Source: a virus. From it: a stretch of DNA of 64,000 bases. The DNA lies in IMG/VR virus record IMGVR_UViG_3300035670_000068, positions 46,317 to 110,316 of that record; one strand, 5' to 3'. Below are positions 54,630 to 62,943 of the stretch, piece after piece. A model generated the notes under the pieces. It had not been told where the DNA came from and ran no database searches. It saw only the letters and a program-made list of their open reading frames with translations. Every line of letters begins with the position of its first letter. Position 1 is the stretch's first letter. Position numbers and translations under genes: made by a program.

Positions 54630-55729
54630 TTCAACAGTCTGTATTTTGACAGCAGACGGATGGCGTTGATAGTCGTTACCTCCTGAGCTTTGATGAATGC
54701 CTCACGAACTACCTGGGGCGGCACTTCGTTAGGGTCACAGTTCAGAGGCAGCTCGGCGACCTTCGTCTTGAAGCCGTATCGACGCAGCTCCAGGGCAGCC
54801 TCGACAGCGGCGCAAAGGGTAGAGGGCTCACCGTCCCACATCATCGTGATCTCTTTCAAGCCCGCCGCCTTGAGCTTCTTCAAGTCGGACAGCTGATCGT
54901 TGTCGCCACCAGATTCGGCCATCGACAGCGACTTACCGAAAGAGCCAATCGGGGCGATATCGCGGAAGGTAGGGTCTTCGTCGAACGCCTGCTTGATCGC
55001 TGCAACGTCGAGCGCACCTTCACCCATCACCACCTTGTCGAAACCCACAGCATTGTTGGCGTTGTAGATGTACCGGCCTGCACCTGGAAGACCTGGAGGG
55101 AAGATGTACTTCCGCAACGGGTTCGGCTCGATGCTTCGGCCCTGGAACGTCACCAGCTTGCCTTCAATGTCGTAGACCGGGATCACGACTCGATTGGAGT
55201 AGTCCTGAGCTTTCTGCTCGCCGGCCAGGGTGTAGCGGTAGGCGCCTTCCTTGCAGAATCGCCAACCAAAGAACTCGGCCGTCTCTGCAGTGAACCCGCG
55301 ATCAGACAGATACTTGAGGTTCTTACCCTTGATCGGCAGCTCGTAGCTCGGGGGGAGGGCAACGTCAGTTGTCACCTCGTCTACCGGCTTCGACTTGACC
55401 TTCGGACGCCAGCCAGTCGATGCGGCGTAGCTCTTGAGCTCGTTGATGGTTGCCTTGTAGTCGCGACCAAGTAGGTTGAATGCGTAGGAGAACTTGTTGA
55501 AGCCAGGTTCGCCCACACAAGCGCCATGAAAGCAGTTGCCCAGGCCTGTCTCTGCGTTCAGGTAGACCTTCCAGTCTCGACCGCCGCAGCGAGGGCACTC
55601 ACGAAGGTTCAGCTGTGTTCCGCTGCGCCCGCGAGTGACCTTGTAATCGACAGCCTCGAAGACCAGAAAGTCCTCGATCTCGACTCGATCCAGGAGCTCG
55701 TCCAGCTCTTCACTGCTCAGCTTTGCCAT
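54623..55729 (-). CDS. DNA primase
   Basis: A 368-residue primase. The N-terminus has a zinc-binding site (LRECPRCGGRDWKVYLN, then NCFHGACVGEPG) and a TOPRIM catalytic domain in KVVMGEGALDVAAIKQAF and GSFGKSLSMAESGGDND. Makes RNA primers for the DnaB helicase encoded nearby. Similar in size to T7-type primases without helicase domain. TGATG overlap with the upstream gene. Confidence 0.87.
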   Translation of the reverse strand: MAKLSSEELDELLDRVEIEDFLVFEAVDYKVTRGRSGTQLNLRECPRCGGRDWKVYLNAETGLGNCFHGACVGEPGFNKFSYAFNLLGRDYKATINELKSYAASTGWRPKVKSKPVDEVTTDVALPPSYELPIKGKNLKYLSDRGFTAETAEFFGWRFCKEGAYRYTLAGEQKAQDYSNRVVIPVYDIEGKLVTFQGRSIEPNPLRKYIFPPGLPGAGRYIYNANNAVGFDKVVMGEGALDVAAIKQAFDEDPTFRDIAPIGSFGKSLSMAESGGDNDQLSDLKKLKAAGLKEITMMWDGEPSTLCAAVEAALELRRYGFKTKVAELPLNCDPNEVPPQVVREAFIKAQEVTTINAIRLLSKYRLLNH

Positions 55730-56052
55730 CAGATAGCCGCCATCGCTTCTTCGATCTTCTTGAGCTTGTCCTGGACGAACTCGAACTCGGTCTTACTGAG
55801 GAAGGCGCACTCCGCGAACATCGGGTATCCGTTGATACCGCGAGGCATCGCCTTGCTCATATCGCAGAAGACCAGGTGAGGGGTGTCTTTCTTCCAGGCT
55901 TCGCGCAGCTCTTCGCCGGCGAACAGCAGCGGCATGAAAATCGAGCCGAGTAGGTGAGTGTCGTTCGGATGAACCGACATGCTAGAGAAGATCGCACCGG
56001 AGTGAATCTTCTTCGCGATTTCAGTCAGCTCTTCTGGCGTGCGCTCAGTCAT
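55729..56052 (-). CDS. Hypothetical protein
   Basis: A 107-residue protein (ELTEIAKKIHSGAIFSSMSV) with HLVFCDMSKAMPRGINGYPM and a C-terminal helix. Overlaps both neighbours. No recognised domain. Confidence 0.65.
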   Translation of the reverse strand: MTERTPEELTEIAKKIHSGAIFSSMSVHPNDTHLLGSIFMPLLFAGEELREAWKKDTPHLVFCDMSKAMPRGINGYPMFAECAFLSKTEFEFVQDKLKKIEEAMAAI

Positions 56053-56254
56053 TGGTCAGACCCTGATCGATCTGCGACAGCAGGTAGATCATCTGGCCTT
56101 CGTCAGCGATGACTTCCTCGTCTTCGCCGTTTGGCGACTCAGCGATCTTCTCGTTTAGATAGGCGGCAGCCTTCGATTCCTTTCCGAATACGACTTCGGT
56201 CAGTTTCAGGTAGTTGCCCAGGGTGGAGTTGTGGCCGGTGGAGAGCTTCTTCAT
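56045..56254 (-). CDS. Small hypothetical protein
   Basis: A 69-residue acidic protein (KKLSTGHNSTLGNYLKLTEV, then EDEEVIADEGQMIYLLSQID). No recognised domain. Possible helix-turn-helix-like packing, not certain. Confidence 0.6.
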   Translation of the reverse strand: MKKLSTGHNSTLGNYLKLTEVVFGKESKAAAYLNEKIAESPNGEDEEVIADEGQMIYLLSQIDQGLTND

Positions 56255-56257
56255 GGT

Positions 56258-56542
56258 TCAACCCTTTCTGTCTTCGACGATGGATACATGGATGAACTCG
56301 AAGCCTTCGAAGCGATTCTTCACCGCTTCCTCTGGACCCCACCAGCACTCCATGCCGTAGACAGTGTTGCCGTCGTCGAGTCGAATGCAGGGGTTCTTGA
56401 AGCCAGCGGCTTTGAGGCCTTCATTGTGCTCGAAAAGCTGTTCGCCTTCGTAGACCCCGGAGCCGTAGACGAAGACTTTCTTGGCGTTGTTGTCTGCGCT
56501 ACGCAGCGCCATTACGCGATCACCGATCTGTGCAGATGGCAT
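56258..56542 (-). CDS. Hypothetical protein
   Basis: A 94-residue beta-rich protein (IGDRVMALRSADNNAKKVFV, YGSGVYEGEQ) with RLDDGNTVYGMECWWGPEEA. AAGGGG precedes ATG 56542, and an AT-rich leader with ACATAATGT lies just upstream. No recognised domain. Confidence 0.65.
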   Translation of the reverse strand: MPSAQIGDRVMALRSADNNAKKVFVYGSGVYEGEQLFEHNEGLKAAGFKNPCIRLDDGNTVYGMECWWGPEEAVKNRFEGFEFIHVSIVEDRKG

Positions 56543-56597
56543 ATCAAACCCCTTTTTTATTCCGATTTAACATAATGTTGATTATGCGAACTGGTTA

Positions 56598-57038
56598 TCA
56601 GTCGCGTTTGGGTGTGCGATCCGCGTTCAGGAACCGCATTTCGGCCTTGCTCATTTCGATCCTGAGCAATTCAGCTGGATTCTGGTGCATCAGCTGATTC
56701 ATCGCCTCGAAGAGCGTGATCTGCTTGTGGTGCGCCAGGAACTCGACCGGGCTGGAGAAGACTTCTTCGTGATCAGCCGGCAGCTTGTTCACGCCTTTGG
56801 GCATCGCTTTGTCCCAGCCGCAGTTGGCCCGGAAGATTGCAGAGCCCGCGCAGCCACCTGTGCAGTGCAGATTCTGCCGCAGCTCTTCGTTGTTCTCTTC
56901 GTAGGTCATGTGGCAAGGAATGAAGAACGGCCCGAAGCATTGGCCGATGTAGACCTCTGCTGGCGATCCACCAAGAGCTCCTGGTGTCGAGCTGCGCGAG
57001 AAGGCGCACTCCTTACACGGCTTCTGCAGGTCTTTCAC
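56598..57038 (-). CDS. Cys-rich DUF6283-like protein
   Basis: A 146-residue protein from GTG 57038 with AGAGGA ahead. PCKECAFSRSSTPGALGG, then FFIPCHMTYEEN, then HCTGGCAGSAIFRANC follow the Cx2C ... C-H ... CAG spacing of DUF6283. It is a second copy of the motif seen at 5740-6150, in a different operon. The two differ greatly outside the Cys positions. Metal binding likely, function unknown. Confidence 0.68.
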   Translation of the reverse strand: MKDLQKPCKECAFSRSSTPGALGGSPAEVYIGQCFGPFFIPCHMTYEENNEELRQNLHCTGGCAGSAIFRANCGWDKAMPKGVNKLPADHEEVFSSPVEFLAHHKQITLFEAMNQLMHQNPAELLRIEMSKAEMRFLNADRTPKRD

Positions 57039-57267
57039 GAACGTCCTCTCCGTCTTTGATTACCTGGTAGGCATCAGCTGGCGAATACCAGCGGATCACC
57101 GGGTAGGTTTCGTTGAATGTGTCCCGAGCGCCGCACTTCGGGCAGATGTGCGGGTATCGAGGCGGGTTGGTTAAGTAGGCCTGACCAGCGGGGACCATGT
57201 TGGTCCCGCACTTGTCACAGCCGTAGTTCACTAGCAGCGGAGTGATGGGCGCGAACGTCTCGGGCAT
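57013..57267 (-). CDS. Small zinc-ribbon protein
   Basis: An 84-residue protein with GCDKCGTNMV and PHICPKCGARDTF, a zinc ribbon. It overlaps the next gene by 26 bases. Likely a nucleic acid or protein adaptor. Confidence 0.68.
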   Translation of the reverse strand: MPETFAPITPLLVNYGCDKCGTNMVPAGQAYLTNPPRYPHICPKCGARDTFNETYPVIRWYSPADAYQVIKDGEDVRERPAEAV

Positions 57268-57282
57268 TGTCTCGTCCTCTAC

Positions 57283-57300
57283 TAACTATCTACTGACTTA
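57283..57300 (-). promoter_or_regulatory. Operator-like palindrome, site 28
   Basis: TAACTAT-CTAC-TGACTTA. On the transcribed strand CAATAAG abuts the first arm. Upstream of the 57267 gene. Confidence 0.6.
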
Positions 57301-57322
57301 TTGTCGCACGCGAAAAGCGGGA

Positions 57323-57646
57323 TTACTCGAAGACCAACTTGGTTGCCAGCGAGAGCATGTAGGCCACACCTTCCATCTTGCGCTCATGTTCGGGCTCGAA
57401 CGATTTCAGGTGAGCAGTAACAACCTTGCCCATCTGAGCGCTGCGACCCTCGAAGCCCTCGCGCATTACCAGTGTGCCTGCAGGGTGAGGACTGCCGTAG
57501 AACATCGCTGCCACGAACTGCTCGTAGAAATCCCGGTGGTCGTAGTTCGGGATATCAGAGCGCTCGGGCAGCAACTTCATGGTGCCGAACGCCGCCTCAA
57601 CATCGGTGACGGTATCCAGGTCTTCTGGTTTCAGTGTGTAGGTCAT
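57323..57646 (-). CDS. Hypothetical protein
   Basis: A 107-residue helical protein (MTYTLKPEDLDTVTDVEAAF) between helicase and a palindrome. No recognised domain. Confidence 0.65.
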   Translation of the reverse strand: MTYTLKPEDLDTVTDVEAAFGTMKLLPERSDIPNYDHRDFYEQFVAAMFYGSPHPAGTLVMREGFEGRSAQMGKVVTAHLKSFEPEHERKMEGVAYMLSLATKLVFE

Positions 57647-57657
57647 CTTCTCGTTTC

Positions 57658-59139
57658 TCAGGTTACGTCCAGGATGCCGGTCATGAAGCGCATCTTCGAC
57701 AGGTCTTGACCGATTCGCAGGGTGAACTCGCCTTGCTGGTTACGGGATGCGGCGAAGAACAGTCGAGCTTCGCCCTTCTTCCGTTCGTCTTCCGAGCGGT
57801 TGATGGTCAGCACCAGGTCAGCGATACGAATCTTGTTGAAGTCTTCGGAGGCGTGTTCCGCTTTCGCCACGTCAGCCTTGAAGCCTTCTCGGTTGGTCTG
57901 GGTCGCGGTCAGAACAGCTGCGTTTTCCTCGAAAGCGATTGCTCGCAAACCGAGCCAGATTTGCTTGCTGTCGTTGATCTCGTTACCCGTCTTGATCTCA
58001 GGAGCCATAATGTCGGCGTAGTCCACGACGATCATGCCGAAGACGATGCCTTGAGCCCGGTAGAACTCGATGACTCGACGCAGCTCGGTCGGTGTCAGGG
58101 TGCCGGATGCGAACTCGGTGACTTTCAGAACGCCAGGCTTGCGCAGCTTTGCCCGCTCAGCGATGCCGGTGTTGACCTCGTTGAGCTTCGCGTTCAGCTC
58201 GTTCATATCGATGCCAGAAATGTTGGCATCCATACGATCCTGGATGATCTGGCGCGATACTTCGAGGGTCACATACAGCACGTTGTAACCGGCGACCGAT
58301 GCAGCCAGGGCGAAGTGCAGCAAGCCCGTAGACTTACCCTTCTTGGCGCCGCCCATGATGACGCTCAGCTCTTTCCGGCCCCAGCCGTTGTGGTAGAGCA
58401 TCTTGTCGAGCTTCGGAATGCCGGTCGTGATGCCCTGCTTGGTGATCAAGCCGGCCTCTACGTCGCGACGGTACTGTGTCCGCTTCTCGATATCGTTCCA
58501 GTAGTCGCTGTCCTCGACGACCGCTTTCGCGCCAACCTGGAAGGCCTGAGCCATGCGACGCTCTGCCTTCTCGAACTCGCCCTTCTCGATCATGGGCAAG
58601 GTTTCGAGGTAGGCCAGCTGCACAGCCTGGTTCTTCGCGAACTGGCCGATCTTGTCAGCTGCGTAGTCGCCGCCTTCGTATGCAGCGCCCTTCAACTTCT
58701 TGAAGGTGGCCACCATGTCAGGCAGATCGTCTTCGCGGATTACGCGCTGCTCGCGTGCGTCCTTGAACAGCTCTTTCCACTCGCCAGTTGTCACCGGCAG
58801 CCGGCGATAGCGAGAGTGGAACTGCTGGGTTACATGAACCAGAGCCGCTTCGGACTTGTTCTCGAAATACTCCGGCTTGACCAGGCCATCGACGCGCCGA
58901 TAGAACTTCTCGTCCTTGATCAGCAGCGAGGCGATCTGGGTTTGGAACTCGGCTTCGAAGGTGAAGACCGCCCCGCCCTCTTCTCTTTCCGGCATCGGCG
59001 CCATTCGGCTGGCCAGGCTCAGGATGCTCTCGATCTGATCGTCTTCATCCTGCTCGACAGCGGCAGGCTCTTCGGCCATGCCCATCTGTCGAGCCATCTG
59101 ATCGACCAGGGAATCCTTGATCTCTTCTTCCGCCGACAC
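57658..59139 (-). CDS. DnaB-type replicative helicase
   Basis: A 493-residue DnaB-like helicase from GTG 59139 with GAGGAC ahead. The N-terminal 200 residues are helical (collar). The RecA-type core has Walker A IMGGAKKGKSTGLLHFALAA near residue 262, LYVTLEVSRQIIQDRMDANI, Walker B GMIVVDYADIMAP and VLTATQTNREG. It unwinds DNA ahead of the fork and should work with the primase encoded upstream in the order of transcription. Confidence 0.9.
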   Translation of the reverse strand: MSAEEEIKDSLVDQMARQMGMAEEPAAVEQDEDDQIESILSLASRMAPMPEREEGGAVFTFEAEFQTQIASLLIKDEKFYRRVDGLVKPEYFENKSEAALVHVTQQFHSRYRRLPVTTGEWKELFKDAREQRVIREDDLPDMVATFKKLKGAAYEGGDYAADKIGQFAKNQAVQLAYLETLPMIEKGEFEKAERRMAQAFQVGAKAVVEDSDYWNDIEKRTQYRRDVEAGLITKQGITTGIPKLDKMLYHNGWGRKELSVIMGGAKKGKSTGLLHFALAASVAGYNVLYVTLEVSRQIIQDRMDANISGIDMNELNAKLNEVNTGIAERAKLRKPGVLKVTEFASGTLTPTELRRVIEFYRAQGIVFGMIVVDYADIMAPEIKTGNEINDSKQIWLGLRAIAFEENAAVLTATQTNREGFKADVAKAEHASEDFNKIRIADLVLTINRSEDERKKGEARLFFAASRNQQGEFTLRIGQDLSKMRFMTGILDVT

Positions 59140-59141
59140 GA

Positions 59142-59453
59142 TCAGTCCTCGCGCACAGAACTGGTTGCCTGGGTGAAGCTGCGCATGTCGTGCTTGAAGA
59201 AGGTCTCGGGCATCCCGTCGTTGTCGTCCGGGTAGATCGTGATGGTGAAGTTGTCGAACTGACTGATCCGGCCGTAGACCTGGGTGCCGTCGCGGAAGGT
59301 GATTGCTATCTCAGCCTTCTTCTTGATCAGCGTGCGCAGAATGGCCTCATGACCGTTGCGCGGGTCCAGCGGTTTGCTGGTCGAGCGGGCGGCTTCGTAG
59401 GCTTCGGATACGCGAGGGCGAAGGCTAAGAACATTGGATTTGGGGGTTTGCAT
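59142..59453 (-). CDS. Hfq/Sm-like RNA-binding protein
   Basis: A 103-residue protein. Residues about 49-93 match the Hfq (Sm) fold: AEIAITFRDGTQVYGRISQF then DNFTITI as Sm1, and ETFFKHDMRSF as Sm2, close to the FVYKHAIS of Hfq. The N-terminal 45 residues are a disordered basic extension. Hfq rings bind small RNAs and AU-rich RNA. A phage copy next to the helicase is unusual. The first gene of its unit after site 29. Confidence 0.72.
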   Translation of the reverse strand: MQTPKSNVLSLRPRVSEAYEAARSTSKPLDPRNGHEAILRTLIKKKAEIAITFRDGTQVYGRISQFDNFTITIYPDDNDGMPETFFKHDMRSFTQATSSVRED

Positions 59454-59497
59454 AGGGGTGTCCTGTTTTACTGCTTTGATGCAGATGATATTACAAC

Positions 59498-59515
59498 TAA
59501 CTAAGCGGATAGTGA
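59498..59515 (-). promoter_or_regulatory. Operator-like palindrome, site 29
   Basis: TAACTAA-GCGG-ATAGTGA. On the transcribed strand TGTAATAT, an extended -10, lies downstream, so here the palindrome would occupy the -35 and spacer. Upstream of the Hfq-like gene and helicase. Confidence 0.7.
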
Positions 59516-59516
59516 A

Positions 59517-60257
59517 TCAACCGTTTAGAACTTCCGCTTGGTTAATCAGCGATTCACCTGTTCTCGGGAAAATCTGTCTGACGATCTCATGGCTTATTTG
59601 CCCCTTCTCAAGCACGCTGGCCAGGACTGCTGCCGGGTAATTCGACTCCCTGATCTTGTCGCCCAGGTAGTTCAGGTAAGCAATCTGCTCCGGGCCGCCC
59701 TGGAAGTTCTCCACCAGGTAGGCTTCGTGAGTCGCGTATGGGATCGAGGTCTGAATCCTGTCGAGCCACTTGGAGCCGATGAACGTCAGCATCGAGACTG
59801 CGAAGTCTGTGGTTTTCAGGTGCTCGGGAATGTTGTCGCTGTAGAGCTGAATCGGCGTCGGCAGGTTTTCCCATCGAGCTACGTCCGCGAACAGCATGGC
59901 CGCCTCGCAGTAGAAGTCGTAGGGCATACCCATGCGATCAGCCATCTGACGGCCTTTCCAGAAGCCTGTGATCGTTCTGGCGTCCAGGGTGTAGATCACC
60001 GGGTCTTTCAAGCCCTTCATGTTCCGCCCTACCCAGATATCCGTGCGCCGCTCGACAGCGTGCTTCTTAGCTTGCGCATAGCAGTGAGCGAAAAGCTGAG
60101 TGGCTTGAGCTGGGTGAAGGAAGCGATAGTCCCAGTGCTTCGTGCGGAAAAGCTCCCCTTCTTCCGGCAGCAGATTCAGCGGGGCGAACCGAATAGCCAG
60201 AGCTTCGCACTCGTGCCGGGTCCATTCTGCGCCAGGGAAAGAGGTGTGGTTGATCAT
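59517..60257 (-). CDS. Hypothetical protein
   Basis: A 246-residue helical protein with aromatic-rich N-terminus (EGELFRTKHWDYRFLHPAQA) and YDFYCEAAMLFADVARWENL. No recognised motif. Start ATG 60257 follows palindrome site 30 by six bases. Possibly a DNA-related protein by location only. Confidence 0.65.
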   Translation of the reverse strand: MINHTSFPGAEWTRHECEALAIRFAPLNLLPEEGELFRTKHWDYRFLHPAQATQLFAHCYAQAKKHAVERRTDIWVGRNMKGLKDPVIYTLDARTITGFWKGRQMADRMGMPYDFYCEAAMLFADVARWENLPTPIQLYSDNIPEHLKTTDFAVSMLTFIGSKWLDRIQTSIPYATHEAYLVENFQGGPEQIAYLNYLGDKIRESNYPAAVLASVLEKGQISHEIVRQIFPRTGESLINQAEVLNG

Positions 60258-60263
60258 GCCGTT

Positions 60264-60281
60264 CTACTAACTGATTAGTGA
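60264..60281 (-). promoter_or_regulatory. Operator-like palindrome, site 30
   Basis: CTACTAA-CTGA-TTAGTGA, six bases upstream of the 60257 start. TAACATTAA lies just before it on the transcribed strand. Confidence 0.65.
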
Positions 60282-60401
60282 GTTAATGTTAGCGATCAGT
60301 TTGCTTGGCAGCAACAGGAATCTCTGGGTCCGGGATGGTTGGAAAGCTCCGTCCCAATGCCACGCTGCGTATATCTTATATCTAAGGTAAAAACTTTTAT
60401 C

Positions 60402-60419
60402 TAACTAACTTGTTAGAGA
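60402..60419 (-). promoter_or_regulatory. Operator-like palindrome, site 31
   Basis: TAACTAA-CTTG-TTAGAGA. ATAAGATATAC follows downstream on the transcribed strand as a possible -10, so it may mark a second promoter for the 60257 gene. Confidence 0.65.
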
Positions 60420-60463
60420 GCCGGGTGGCGCTGGGCTTACTCTTCCCAACACCACCCCTACCC

Positions 60464-61228
60464 TTACGCTGCCTTCCGGTAGCCTTTGACGATCTCGCGG
60501 ACCAATGGATCGCGCTGGATATCGTCCTCAGTGAACTCGACCACGCCGAAGCTCGACTTGCCTCTGAATCGAGCCAGGGCATCCACCAAGCCAGATTTCT
60601 TGCCGGCCGGCAGGTCGGTCTGCTCAACGTCGCCATCAACCACAACGCGAGAGCCTGCGCCGAGACGGGTCAGGAACATCTTCATCTGGCCTTCGGTGGT
60701 GTTCTGCGCTTCGTCCAGGATCACGAAGGCGTTACGGAAGGTGGAGCCTCGCATCATCATCAGCGGCTTGGCGACGATCTTGCCGTACTTGAAGTAGGTC
60801 TCGACCTTCTTCTTGCCCAGCTTACCTTCCAGAACATCCATGAACGGGTCGAGCCAGGGTGCGTACTTCTCCTGCTCAGTGCCCGGCAGGAAGCCGATCT
60901 CTTCTTCACAGCCCACCATCGGTCGGGCGATCACCAGACGCTCGATCTCGCCGGCTTCCAGCATTTCGGCGGCCAAGCTGGTCGCTACGAAGGTCTTGCC
61001 GGTGCCAGCAGGTCCGGTGACGAAGGTCACGCGCTTGCTCTTGATCGTGGAGATCATCTGACCCTGAGCCTCGTTTTGAGCTTGCAGCGGACCAAAGATG
61101 ATCCGGCTCATTTCGTGCTCGATCTTGGCTTCGAAGTCGTCCCGAACCGCTACCAGTTCGGGATGGCGATTGGCGTTGCGGCGCTGTTGACGCGCTTCAC
61201 GCTTGTGCTGACCTTTGCCTCTGCTCAT
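60464..61228 (-). CDS. PhoH-like ATPase
   Basis: A 254-residue PhoH-type protein from ATG 61228 with GAGAGG ahead. The core has FVTGPAGTGKTFVATSLAAE (Walker A near residue 75), RLVIARPMVGCEEEIGFLPG, FVILDEAQNTTEGQMKMFLT (Walker B) and VVDGDVEQTDLP. The first 45 residues are basic and disordered. PhoH proteins are ATPases or RNA helicase-like and common in phages; exact role unclear. Confidence 0.87.
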   Translation of the reverse strand: MSRGKGQHKREARQQRRNANRHPELVAVRDDFEAKIEHEMSRIIFGPLQAQNEAQGQMISTIKSKRVTFVTGPAGTGKTFVATSLAAEMLEAGEIERLVIARPMVGCEEEIGFLPGTEQEKYAPWLDPFMDVLEGKLGKKKVETYFKYGKIVAKPLMMMRGSTFRNAFVILDEAQNTTEGQMKMFLTRLGAGSRVVVDGDVEQTDLPAGKKSGLVDALARFRGKSSFGVVEFTEDDIQRDPLVREIVKGYRKAA

Positions 61229-61238
61229 ACAGCCTCTC

Positions 61239-62534
61239 TTACTCACCGGGCGCACGGTGGAAATACACGCCACCTACTACAGCCATGTCAGTCACCGGGA
61301 CGTACTCCATGTTCACGGACTTGGTGACGGTGTTGACGTGACAGATGTTGAAACCCATCGACCAGAACTCGCCTTCGGTGTACGGCGCTTTCAGGTGGTG
61401 GCCACAGCCGAGTTGCATCCAGGGATAGGCGCCGCGCAGAGCGTGCTTGCAGTGATCGACCTTCCAGGAATGGTGGTGGCCGTTCCAGCCAGGCAGACCC
61501 CAGTTCTTCGCGTGCGGGTGGTGATGAACTAGGACGGCATCGTCGTAGATCACATAGGACTTCTGGACTTCCTTCTCTTGGCTAGACTTGTCCCAAGCGG
61601 CCAGGTCGGCGCGGGCGATGTAGTTCACTTCGAACTGGTCGAGACCCAGGAGCTTCGGAACGGTCAGACCCAGGAGATCGCTCAGCAGGGCTTTGAGTGC
61701 CGGCGTAGCGTCAGCCAGATGACGGAGCAGGCGGAACTCATGGTTTCCTTCCACGAAGTCGATCTGAGCATTCGGGCAGGCTTCGCGCAGCGGCTTGAGG
61801 ATGTGTTCGTGGACGAACTTGATGCGGCCTACAACGTCCCACTCACGAGGATCGACGCTGTACTTGCCGAACTCCGGGAGGTCGAAGATATCCCCACCCA
61901 GGTTGATGATATCGGGCTGAACCAGACGGCAGCCTTCGATCAGTGTGCGCAGATAGAAACGATCGATCTCCACGTCATGCAGGTCGGAGCAGCCTACGAT
62001 GACCTTGATCTTCTTGTCCGTGTTGCGCAAGTAGCGGCGGTCCAGCTCGCTTCGCTGGTTGAACTCGCGGTAGTGGTCGACCGAAACATGCTTGGCGATC
62101 TGGCGCTCAACAGCATGTTGGTTGCGGTTCATTTCCAGGCCTGCCTGGCGCTTGAACTCCAGGAAGGTGCCGAAGTATTTGTTCCAGGACGAGTCGCTGA
62201 TGTTGGTGTGAGCGCGGAAGCGATCTCGGGTGATCGGCGTATCCGGGTTGGCTCGCCACATTTCTTTGAGGGTTTCGATCAGCTCGGCCTGGGTCAGCTC
62301 TTTGTACTCATGCTGCATTTCCGGCAGAGTCGAGCGTTCGGACGGAGCGACGGTTCGATCAAGCAGCCTGGGCAGCTTCTCCCCGCTTTCGAGTCGAGTG
62401 CGATGCCGGCGTGCGCGGTTCTTGATCGTCTGATAGGCCATGCCGGTGTGCTCGGCAATGTCTTTCAGAGTGGGGAATTTTTCGCTGTTGTTCCACAGCG
62501 AGGCGAATTGCTGGTCAGTCAGGCTCATTGGCAT
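61239..62534 (-). CDS. Helix-turn-helix plus metallophosphoesterase fusion
   Basis: A 431-residue protein. The first 45 residues are a helix-turn-helix (PTLKDIAEHTGMAYQTIKNR). The C-terminal half is calcineurin-like: IVGCSDLHDVEIDRFYLR, IINLGGDIFDL, FVEGNHEFRLLRHLA, ILVHHHPHAKN and GHHHSWKVDH, with the expected metal residues. The DNA-binding plus phosphoesterase layout suggests a nuclease or phosphatase aimed at DNA or a DNA-bound target, which is inference. A different start (62528) is possible. Confidence 0.78.
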   Translation of the reverse strand: MPMSLTDQQFASLWNNSEKFPTLKDIAEHTGMAYQTIKNRARRHRTRLESGEKLPRLLDRTVAPSERSTLPEMQHEYKELTQAELIETLKEMWRANPDTPITRDRFRAHTNISDSSWNKYFGTFLEFKRQAGLEMNRNQHAVERQIAKHVSVDHYREFNQRSELDRRYLRNTDKKIKVIVGCSDLHDVEIDRFYLRTLIEGCRLVQPDIINLGGDIFDLPEFGKYSVDPREWDVVGRIKFVHEHILKPLREACPNAQIDFVEGNHEFRLLRHLADATPALKALLSDLLGLTVPKLLGLDQFEVNYIARADLAAWDKSSQEKEVQKSYVIYDDAVLVHHHPHAKNWGLPGWNGHHHSWKVDHCKHALRGAYPWMQLGCGHHLKAPYTEGEFWSMGFNICHVNTVTKSVNMEYVPVTDMAVVGGVYFHRAPGE

Positions 62535-62555
62535 CGAAGAAGCTCGGCTAATGAT

Positions 62556-62583
62556 ATGAGAAAGGCGCCCTTTCGAGCGCCTT
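62556..62583 (-). terminator. Hairpin terminator after lysis genes
   Basis: AAGGCGC and GCGCCTT arms with an eight-base loop, followed on the minus strand by TCTCAT. It lies between the 62596 membrane gene and the phosphoesterase gene and ends the lysis cassette. Confidence 0.7.
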
Positions 62584-62595
62584 GTGGTAGGGGTG

Positions 62596-62940
62596 TTAAG
62601 TGCTCTTGAGCTTGAGCTTGAGCTTGCTGGCCACAGCCAACGCTGTGTCCTTGTTCAAGGCACTGTCGCCGGCGTAGCCGATGGTGAACACAGTGATCAG
62701 GCCCGCGAACGAACTCAGGTCGAGCTGTCCTGCCGTGAACATGGCGAACACGGTGCTGATCACGGCCAGGACCGCTTGCACAGTGGACTTCCAGGACTCG
62801 GCGCCGAACAGGTAGGTGAACAGCGATTCGTGAATCTCGCCGCGCAGCCACTTCTTGACGTAGTGGGCAAACATGCCCAAGAGGGCGATACCCAGCGCCA
62901 GTGCAAGCGCCAGGAAGTTCAGAGCTTTGAGCTCTTCCAT
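62596..62940 (-). CDS. Holin-like membrane protein
   Basis: A 114-residue protein with three hydrophobic segments (FLALALALGIALLGMFAHYV, VQAVLAVISTVFAMFTAG, FAGLITVFTIGYAGDSAL) and a basic C-terminus (VASKLKLKLKST), the layout of a class I holin. It follows the endolysin gene by three bases. Holins open the inner membrane so the endolysin reaches the cell wall. Function inferred from topology and location. Confidence 0.7.
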   Translation of the reverse strand: MEELKALNFLALALALGIALLGMFAHYVKKWLRGEIHESLFTYLFGAESWKSTVQAVLAVISTVFAMFTAGQLDLSSFAGLITVFTIGYAGDSALNKDTALAVASKLKLKLKST

Positions 62941-62943
62941 AGG

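Noticed and set aside
57634-59235. Rightward open frame opposite dnaB
   Set aside because: Antisense of a certain gene.
60289-60363. 24-codon frame from GTG between sites 30 and 31
   Set aside because: No ribosome site, no motif, too short to support.
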